Below, piece after piece: positions 1 to 4,525 of a stretch of 6,212 nucleotides of DNA. How positions within the stretch are numbered: the first letter of the stretch is position 1; every line of letters starts with the position of its first letter. A program made the translations under genes and the position numbers. This DNA comes from Candidatus Brocadiaceae bacterium (lineage in GTDB: Bacteria > Planctomycetota > Brocadiia > Brocadiales > Brocadiaceae). The notes under the pieces were generated by a model. The model was not told where the DNA came from, ran no database searches, and saw only the letters and a program-made list of their open reading frames with translations. The DNA lies in assembly GCA_024653795.1 (NCBI GenBank), contig JANLHY010000732.1, forward strand, positions 1-6,212, read 5' to 3'.

Positions 1-4
1 TCAC

Positions 5-32
5 GTAGGGGCTGAAAATTTTCAGCCCCTAC
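5..32. repeat. Perfect 28-bp palindrome, dispersed-element copy 1
   Basis: Two 14-base arms, GTAGGGGCTGAAAA and TTTTCAGCCCCTAC, are exact reverse complements with no spacer. A near-identical copy lies at 2821-2848, so this is a repeated element, not a one-off hairpin. It sits 30 bases upstream of the FTR-like gene start. There is no clean T-run after it, which argues against a simple intrinsic terminator. It may be a REP/MITE-like unit or an RNA hairpin at the end of an upstream gene outside the window. Confidence 0.85.
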
Positions 33-62
33 CATTAATTTCAAAATAATCAATAAATACCT

Positions 63-368
63 ATGGATGATAACAAAGAACAAGAAGAAATAAAGATTCG
101 TAAGATGATTACGGATTATGCGGCCCACAGCCCCTATAAGCTAAATCCGGATACGAAAACTGTCGATAGAGTAGTAAAGGGGTTGGTGATGCGCAAGATC
201 AAATTCGGGTACGCATACTGTCCGTGTCGGTTGGTTATGGGAGATCCAGAAAAAGATAAAAAGATCATTTGCCCGTGTGTCTATCATGTTGAAGAGATTG
301 AACGCGACGGGGAGTGTCACTGCCAACTTTTTGTGGGCAACAAAAAAGGCGAACCGCAGAAGGTCTAG
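63..368 (+). CDS. ftrB: Ferredoxin-thioredoxin reductase catalytic (beta) chain family protein
   Basis: This 101-residue protein carries the three cysteine pairs that define the FTR catalytic chain: CPC at 53-55, CPC at 70-72 and CHC at 85-87. In the family, four cysteines bind a [4Fe-4S] cluster (by homology Cys53, 70, 72 and 85) and two form the redox disulfide that reduces thioredoxin (Cys55 and Cys87). The His between the last pair, typical of the active site, is present as His86. The spacing between pairs is 14 and 12 residues, versus 16 and 8 in the plant/cyanobacterial enzyme as I recall it, so this is a non-plant subtype. No Shine-Dalgarno precedes the ATG, and an in-frame TAA at 54-56 means translation cannot start earlier. 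Met15 (position 105) is an alternative start. The thioredoxin gene follows after 148 bases and is the obvious partner. No FTR variable-chain gene is visible. The exact electron donor is inferred. Confidence 0.88.
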   Translation: MDDNKEQEEIKIRKMITDYAAHSPYKLNPDTKTVDRVVKGLVMRKIKFGYAYCPCRLVMGDPEKDKKIICPCVYHVEEIERDGECHCQLFVGNKKGEPQKV

Positions 369-394
369 TACAATATAAAGCAACAACTTTTTAC

Positions 395-471
395 ACCACT
401 AAGACACCAATTTTTTGTAGTAGAGACAGGTTTTAAACCTGTCTCTACTGCGTCCCTGGTGACTTTGTGGC
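395..471. repeat. Nested palindromic element between ftrB and trxA
   Basis: The inner part, 420-448, is a palindrome with perfect 14-base arms (GTAGAGACAGGTTT / AAACCTGTCTCTAC) around a single T. Outside it, ACCACTAAGACACCA (395-409) pairs with TGGTGACTTTGTGGC (457-471) at 12 of 15 positions, so the whole stretch can form a two-tier hairpin or cruciform. The GTAG...CTAC ends of the inner unit resemble the palindromes at 5-32 and 2821-2848. It may end ftrB transcription or be a non-autonomous mobile or REP-like unit. The rest of the 369-516 gap shows no gene. Confidence 0.75.
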
Positions 472-502
472 TATTCTGAAATTTCTGAACATTAAATTAC
501 AT

Positions 503-508
503 AAGGAG
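503..508 (+). promoter_or_regulatory. Ribosome binding site of trxA
   Basis: AAGGAG lies 8 bases before the ATG at 517, a standard spacing that fixes the thioredoxin start. Confidence 0.85.
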
Positions 509-516
509 AATTACTC

Positions 517-846
517 ATGTCTGAAGATGTAGTTGTACTCACAGATGCAAATTTTGATGCAGAGGTTACAAAATCCAATATACCTGTATTGGTAGATTTC
601 TGGGCAGCATGGTGTGGGCCATGCAGACAACTTGCACCCGTAATAGACGAGCTAGCAAAGGAATACAAAGGAAAGGTCAAGATTGGAAAACTTGACACAG
701 AAGAAAATAATAACACCCCCGCAAAGTTTGGTATTACGGCAATACCCACAATTATCGTATTCAAAAATGGACAGGCAGTGAATAAGATGGTGGGGGTGAA
801 ATCGAGGAAAGACTTAAAGGCGGCGTTAGACGCACAATTAAAATAA
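517..846 (+). CDS. trxA: Thioredoxin
   Basis: This is a cytoplasmic dithiol-disulfide oxidoreductase that reduces protein disulfides in ribonucleotide reductase, peroxiredoxins and similar targets. The 109-residue length is the normal size of a classical single-domain thioredoxin. It has the active site WCGPC at 32-36 (redox cysteines 33 and 36), the buried Asp27 in LVDFWA that matches E. coli Asp26, and the cis-proline Pro77 in the AIPT stretch. There is no signal peptide or membrane segment. The start is supported by AAGGAG 8 bases upstream. The FTR-like catalytic subunit lies 148 bases upstream on the same strand, which suggests that this thioredoxin accepts electrons from ferredoxin by that route instead of, or in addition to, NADPH thioredoxin reductase. 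That link is inferred from gene order only. The stop codon lies inside the left arm of the inverted repeat shared with trpC. Confidence 0.97.
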   Translation: MSEDVVVLTDANFDAEVTKSNIPVLVDFWAAWCGPCRQLAPVIDELAKEYKGKVKIGKLDTEENNNTPAKFGITAIPTIIVFKNGQAVNKMVGVKSRKDLKAALDAQLK

Positions 847-999
847 TTATATAATAGTTCACCACCGAGGCCGCAGAGAACACGGAGAAATAAGAGAAAA
901 TGAGGGATTGTACTTAGTTTTATCTCTTTTCCATTACCATTACCATACCTCTGCGAACTTTGCGTTCTTTGCGGTGAGTTGAACTGTTACATAATTATT
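842..999. repeat. Long imperfect inverted repeat between convergent trxA and trpC
   Basis: The outer ends 842-860 and 981-999 are inverted copies matching at 17 of 19 bases. Each contains the stop codon of its neighbouring gene: trxA TAA at 844-846 and trpC TAA at 995-997. Inward, the arms continue less perfectly: the left arm has CACCG and CAGAGAACACGGAG, and the reverse complement of the right arm has CACCGCAAAGAACGCAAAG. The centre holds a small tandem hexamer, CCATTA CCATTA CCATAC, at 931-948. The stretch could fold as one large hairpin and end transcription from both sides, although no clear terminal T-run follows. The arms look like the CACCGC-AGAGAACGC repeats found between genes in many bacteria. 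No ORF of note lies inside. Confidence 0.7.
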
Positions 1000-1777
1000 G
1001 CATTCCCAAGAGATCACGGAGCTTGGTCGATATATCATCACTCTTCATTAACGTTTCACCCACCAAGATTGCATCGACTCCTTCTTTCATTAGTTTTTCT
1101 ACATCCGCTCGTGATTTGATGCCGCTCTCGCTTACCACAATCTTTTCGGCTGGGATTATGGGTCTCAGCCGAAGTGTTGTTCCCAGGTCAGTCTTAAACG
1201 TTGCAAGGTCTCGATTGTTTATCCCGATAATATGGGCGTTTGTCTGCAAGACCTTCTTTAACTCTGTCTCCGAATGGACTTCTACCAGGCAATCCATCCC
1301 CAGTTCCCCTGCCAGGTCTAAATAACGTTGCATTTCCTCTTTGGAAAGAAGTGCGGCAATGAGCAGTATGGCATCTGCCCCTGCCGACCGTGCCTCGTAG
1401 ATTTGATAAGCATCGATAATAAAATCCTTCCGCAGGATGGGTAAATTTACCGACTTTTTCACTTCGGTTAAATAAAACAGGCTGCCCTGGAAGAATTCTT
1501 CGTCCGTGAGGACTGAGATGGCTGCCGCGCCACCAGTTTCATAAATACGGGCAATTTCGACAGGATTAAAATCTTCTCTGATAATACCCAAAGACGGAGA
1601 TGCTTTTTTTATTTCCGCTATTATTCGAATATTAGTATCGGATTTCAGCGCTGCACCAAATGACCTTGTACTTTGTCTTTTTTTTATTTGTTCTTTCATT
1701 GTCTCAACAGAAATGCGTTTTTTATTTTCGGCAACCTCACTTAATTTATGTTTGTAAATCTCATCCAAAATGGTCAT
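995..1777 (-). CDS. trpC: Indole-3-glycerol-phosphate synthase
   Basis: This enzyme closes the ring of 1-(2-carboxyphenylamino)-1-deoxyribulose 5-phosphate to indole-3-glycerol phosphate, releasing CO2 and water, in the tryptophan pathway. It is a cytoplasmic (beta/alpha)8 barrel. The 260 residues match the usual single-function length, with no fused TrpF domain. The catalytic set is complete: Glu55 and Lys57 in AEIKKASPS, Lys117 in LRKDF, Glu166 in LVEVH, Asn187 in GINNRDL, and Glu217-Ser218 in VSESGI. The phosphate-binding region VGE lies near 239-241. A GAGGA sits about 10 bases before the start. The ATG overlaps the TGA of the upstream membrane-protein gene in an ATGA at 1774-1777, so translational coupling is likely. 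No other trp gene is visible in the window. Its operon partners are a cation exporter and an unknown membrane protein, so any tryptophan-specific control would have to act elsewhere. Confidence 0.97.
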   Translation of the reverse strand: MTILDEIYKHKLSEVAENKKRISVETMKEQIKKRQSTRSFGAALKSDTNIRIIAEIKKASPSLGIIREDFNPVEIARIYETGGAAAISVLTDEEFFQGSLFYLTEVKKSVNLPILRKDFIIDAYQIYEARSAGADAILLIAALLSKEEMQRYLDLAGELGMDCLVEVHSETELKKVLQTNAHIIGINNRDLATFKTDLGTTLRLRPIIPAEKIVVSESGIKSRADVEKLMKEGVDAILVGETLMKSDDISTKLRDLLGMQ

Positions 1778-2211
1778 GAGTGTTTTTTCCTCAATAAAAA
1801 CCGAATAAAACGGTTATCCCTGTCAGGAAAGGTATTTGTTGCAATGAGCTCATGCATGGAAGGAATAGACTGGATGAGACGGAAAGAAACCCATGCGCAT
1901 AATACAAATCTTAAAGTCAGGTACGAAGTATGATGAGCTAAGAGCCTGAAAAGGAAATTACATGAGAGAATTAGAAACAGCGCCATTGCTGCATAGAAGC
2001 AGTATTTATAACGGTAGCGGATGCCGTACCCAAGACCCATCATAAACAGTCCTATCATAATATATCCGAATCCGTAGCCGCGGTGGGCAAGACTTTGACT
2101 GATAGTAAGCGCAAGGATACTCAAAATGATACCCAGGATGCCCAGAAATATCACCAGGTTTGCCACCTTGCCAACACGTTGAACATGATTCATTGGAGAT
2201 TTCTCGTTCAT
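1774..2211 (-). CDS. Conserved-type integral membrane protein of unknown function
   Basis: I do not recognise a family. The 145-residue product has four predicted membrane helices, at about 17-37, 46-63, 70-91 and 96-113, followed by a basic tail ending RKKHS. A Tyr/Arg-rich loop (RYRYKY, 65-70) separates helices 2 and 3, and the N-terminus is short and polar with no cleavable signal. The ATG lies 3 bases after the stop of the Gdt1-family gene, with only a weak GAAGAA as a possible Shine-Dalgarno. Its own TGA overlaps the trpC start by ATGA. This tight packing on both sides is the best evidence that it is a real translated gene. Met7 is an alternative start. Function cannot be deduced; its position next to a cation exporter is suggestive at most. 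Confidence 0.75.
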   Translation of the reverse strand: MNEKSPMNHVQRVGKVANLVIFLGILGIILSILALTISQSLAHRGYGFGYIMIGLFMMGLGYGIRYRYKYCFYAAMALFLILSCNFLFRLLAHHTSYLTLRFVLCAWVSFRLIQSIPSMHELIATNTFPDRDNRFIRFLLRKKHS

Positions 2212-2214
2212 TTA

Positions 2215-2781
2215 TTAAATTCTTCGAATAGCATCAATAATAATTAAGACGCCAAAAACAATGAATATACTTGTTGAAACATATTTTATTAATTTCTCGG
2301 GAAGTTTTTTCCCGGCAATAATACCAACAACTATTGCAATCCCATCAGCCGCAACCATGCCAAACGTCGATCCCAACCAAACTCCCAGGAATGAATGATA
2401 TTGAGCGGCAAGTGAGATTGTCGCTAATTGTGTTTTATCGCCAAGTTCCGCCAGAAAAAAAGCAATAGCAACTGTCGCTATAGGGCCTAATTTATTACCC
2501 TTTTTTCCCTTCTCATTACAGGTGTCACCTCTTAAAGTCCAGATGCCAAATCCTATAAAGGAAAGCCCAATTAAAATCTTCAAATAGAATAAGGGAATGA
2601 ACGCACTCACTTTCTCACCAATTATTACAGAAAATAAATGGATTACAAGCGTTCCAATAAAAATACCCAACAAAACCTTTATTGGTTTATACTTTGTAGC
2701 AAACGAAAGAGCCACTAATTGGGTTTTATCACCCATCTCTGCGATAGCAATGAGAAAGAAAGACGATGCAAAACTTAACAT
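2215..2781 (-). CDS. Gdt1/TMEM165 (UPF0016) family cation transporter, likely Mn2+ or Ca2+ exporter
   Basis: The 188-residue protein shows the family signature twice: EMGDKTQ at 15-21 and ELGDKTQ at 112-118. The duplicated E-x-G-D-K-T motif marks the two inverted three-helix halves that form the cation pathway. About six helices are visible, near 3-13, 36-55, 64-83, 99-113, 131-155 and 166-186. A short Lys/Gly-rich loop (about 87-98) joins the two halves. Family members export manganese in bacteria (MneA/Mnx type) or exchange Ca2+/Mn2+ for H+ in yeast and humans; the ion here is not determined by sequence. The ATG has AAGGG 7 bases upstream. It is the first gene of the three-gene unit with the four-helix protein and trpC. 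The palindrome at 2821-2848 lies 39 bases upstream, in what should be its leader or promoter region. Confidence 0.93.
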   Translation of the reverse strand: MLSFASSFFLIAIAEMGDKTQLVALSFATKYKPIKVLLGIFIGTLVIHLFSVIIGEKVSAFIPLFYLKILIGLSFIGFGIWTLRGDTCNEKGKKGNKLGPIATVAIAFFLAELGDKTQLATISLAAQYHSFLGVWLGSTFGMVAADGIAIVVGIIAGKKLPEKLIKYVSTSIFIVFGVLIIIDAIRRI

Positions 2782-2820
2782 TTACCTACCCTTGACGTTA
2801 AGAAATTTCAATGTTTCGAT

Positions 2821-2848
2821 GTAGGGGTTGAAAATCTTCAACCCCTAC
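2821..2848. repeat. 28-bp palindrome, dispersed-element copy 2
   Basis: The arms GTAGGGGTTGAA and TTCAACCCCTAC are perfectly complementary over 12 bases around AATC. Against copy 1 (5-32), the eighth base pair is T-A instead of C-G, so both sides changed and pairing is kept. One further change near the centre (T to C) breaks one inner pair. It lies between the Rh gene terminator and the start of the Gdt1-family gene, so it may sit in that gene's leader. The rest of the 2782-2890 gap holds no convincing promoter, ORF or riboswitch. Confidence 0.85.
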
Positions 2849-2890
2849 GCGCAGTATCCAGGAAAAGTTGCCGAAGGCCTAATTTAAATA

Positions 2891-2929
2891 AAAAGCCTCC
2901 TGCATTTGAAAGGAATGCAGGAGGCTTTT
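2891..2929 (-). terminator. Strong intrinsic terminator of the Rh channel gene
   Basis: A perfect 16-bp stem, AAAAGCCTCCTGCATT (2891-2906) with its complement at 2914-2929, surrounds a 7-base loop. Read on the - strand it ends in GGCTTTTT followed by AT-rich sequence, as in a Rho-independent terminator. It begins 28 bases after the Rh stop codon. The T-run on the other strand is shorter, so it may be weakly bidirectional. Confidence 0.93.
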
Positions 2930-2957
2930 GAAAACAATCCGTCTAGAAAAAGGCTTC

Positions 2958-4367
2958 TTAGTGGTGTTCCTCTTCCACGATAAATTCTACGGCATCATTG
3001 TAAGAATCTTTTCTATACCCAAATAAAGATACCACTGTTCCCGCAGCAAGCCCTGTTATCCATGCAACAATAAAGGTGACAAATACACCTTTGATTTGTG
3101 ATCCTGGCACAACGTTCTCGGCAATGAAAATAGCTGCTAAACCACCCAACATACCAGGCATACCATGGAGATTGTGAACACCACAAGTATCAATACCTTT
3201 TAAGGCCTTCTGAACACGCGGTTGAATGATAGAGAAACCAATCACACTTAAAATACCAGCGATGACACCCAATACCAAAGAAGCCTGCGGCGTTGTATGG
3301 GCACAGGAAGAACCAATTACTACGCCACCTGCAAGGGTTGCATTGGCCATATCTTCAATAGCGATCTTTTTCCTGATCAGCGCGCTTGCAATGTAGGTAG
3401 CCACCGTTGCTCCACACAGTGAAAGAATTGTGTTTACAGCAGCCGTAGGCATCCTTGATATCTCAGCCGGCGCCGCACAGAATGATGGCCAGAATATCCA
3501 CAACATCATACTTCCCAGCATCGAGAATTGATTGCTGATCTTATCTGATTCTATTTTTTTATTAAAGTCTTCGCTTGTGGTCATTCGCACAATCACGCCT
3601 AATCCGAAATACGCTCCAAACTGGTGAATAACGATAGAACCACCTGTATCAATGAGTTGCCCCTTTGGGATAATCCCCATACCATTGTCTAACATAATCC
3701 ATTCGTTCATCATATAGGATGGAACGAATATCAATGCCATAATAATATATTGGGACATCTTCAGCCTGCCCAGGAATGCGCCTGTGGCAATCAATATACT
3801 CGCCGCACAAAATTCGGCAAGGATCAACCGATCCATCTTTAACTCGGCCGGTTCCCCAAAAATACCCATTCTCTTGAGAAACATGTAATAAGGAATAACG
3901 ATACTTACCGCAATATAGGTTGCGGTAACAGCGCCATAACCATATCTTCTCACGAAGACCATTAAAAATCCAAAACCGATCATCAACATAGCCATAACAT
4001 GTATGGCCTTGCCGTATTTCGCTAATTCAAGAAAGTCTTCAATGGCCGTAGCCACTTCACCTGTAACTTCGGCTTTGTGGGAAGCAGGCTCGGCGCCAGC
4101 TTTTGAATGCGATTCCGCCGTATTACCGGCAAGGAGAATACTATGGCTTCCGGGATTTACATCCGATGCGTTCTCTACCGACGACCATGAATTCCAATCG
4201 TGCTGGACATCATTCAATGCGACCAATGGTTGATCCACCGAACGATTTTCCAATTCATTCCCTATCGCTTCGGCCCCACTGGCGGTATTTATCCCCCCCA
4301 GCAAAGGGAAGCACAAAATACCCATGCACATAACGACGTACAACTTCAAAAACCTTTTTATCGCCAT
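2958..4367 (-). CDS. rh50: Rh-type (Rh50) ammonia/ammonium channel with long N-terminal extension
   Basis: This is a membrane channel for NH3/NH4+ of the Amt/Rh superfamily, and the motifs place it on the Rh side: HVMAMLMIGFGFLMVF (123-138), MNEW (220-223), HQFGAYFGL (248-256), WPSF (293-296), NATLAGGVV (342-350) and DTCGVHNLHGMPG (393-405). The twin pore histidines are His248 and His401. Asp240 matches the conserved recruitment-site Asp of RhCG, and Phe186 and Phe296 match its phenylalanine gate. About 11 helices follow residue 119. The N-terminus is a signal-like helix, with possible cleavage after SGA at 30-32, then roughly 80 polar residues before helix 1, longer than the short M0-M1 loop I would expect. 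The C-terminus is short, ending EEEHH. AAGGAGG lies 10 bases before the ATG. A promoter lies upstream and a strong terminator downstream, so it is probably monocistronic. Automatic annotation may call it an Amt transporter. A role in ammonium uptake or equilibration is inferred from the family. Confidence 0.94.
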   Translation of the reverse strand: MAIKRFLKLYVVMCMGILCFPLLGGINTASGAEAIGNELENRSVDQPLVALNDVQHDWNSWSSVENASDVNPGSHSILLAGNTAESHSKAGAEPASHKAEVTGEVATAIEDFLELAKYGKAIHVMAMLMIGFGFLMVFVRRYGYGAVTATYIAVSIVIPYYMFLKRMGIFGEPAELKMDRLILAEFCAASILIATGAFLGRLKMSQYIIMALIFVPSYMMNEWIMLDNGMGIIPKGQLIDTGGSIVIHQFGAYFGLGVIVRMTTSEDFNKKIESDKISNQFSMLGSMMLWIFWPSFCAAPAEISRMPTAAVNTILSLCGATVATYIASALIRKKIAIEDMANATLAGGVVIGSSCAHTTPQASLVLGVIAGILSVIGFSIIQPRVQKALKGIDTCGVHNLHGMPGMLGGLAAIFIAENVVPGSQIKGVFVTFIVAWITGLAAGTVVSLFGYRKDSYNDAVEFIVEEEHH

Positions 4368-4377
4368 CTTGTTTTGC

Positions 4378-4384
4378 CCTCCTT
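4378..4384 (-). promoter_or_regulatory. Strong Shine-Dalgarno of the Rh gene
   Basis: AAGGAGG on the - strand, 10 bases before the ATG at 4367. It is the best ribosome binding site in the window, suggests high expression and fixes the start that includes the signal-like N-terminus. Confidence 0.85.
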
Positions 4385-4479
4385 TTCTAATAATATTTAT
4401 GAGATTAGTACATCACGCATAAATTCCAGTATATTTATTCGGAGTAATAAATTAAAGTAAATTAATATTTCAGTGGATA

Positions 4480-4508
4480 TATATATTCCATTTGATTGGA
4501 AATATCAA
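4480..4508 (-). promoter_or_regulatory. Candidate sigma70 promoter of the Rh gene with an inverted repeat in the spacer
   Basis: On the - strand TTGATA (4508-4503) and TATATA (4485-4480) are separated by exactly 17 bases, close to the TTGACA/TATAAT consensus. The spacer contains TTCCA-N6-TGGAA (4486-4501), an inverted repeat that a repressor or activator could bind. This would give a leader of roughly 100 bases before the ATG at 4367. The promoter starts 17 bases after the stop codon of the upstream lipoprotein gene. The region is AT-rich, so a chance match is possible. The remainder of the 4368-4525 gap shows no ORF and no terminator for the lipoprotein gene. Confidence 0.5.
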
Positions 4509-4525
4509 GTGAAAAGTTGCGCGTT

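Noticed and set aside
1023..1325. + strand open frame inside trpC
   Set aside because: It is antisense to a complete catalytic TrpC; no motif or ribosome binding site supports it.
5..2848. Palindromes as CRISPR repeats
   Set aside because: Copies are isolated, thousands of bases apart and fully palindromic, with no regular spacers or cas genes.
2782..2890. Possible manganese (yybP-ykoY) riboswitch upstream of the Gdt1-family exporter
   Set aside because: This family is sometimes controlled that way, but the short leader holds only the dispersed palindrome; I could not recognise the conserved riboswitch core.
4003..4460. Three overlapping + strand open frames opposite the Rh N-terminus and leader
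   Set aside because: They have no recognisable domains and lie antisense to a well-supported gene with signal peptide and Shine-Dalgarno.
4368..4460. Sigma54 promoter for the ammonia channel
   Set aside because: TGG and TGC blocks occur (ctggaatttatgc on the - strand), but the GG-to-GC spacing is 7, not the required 10.
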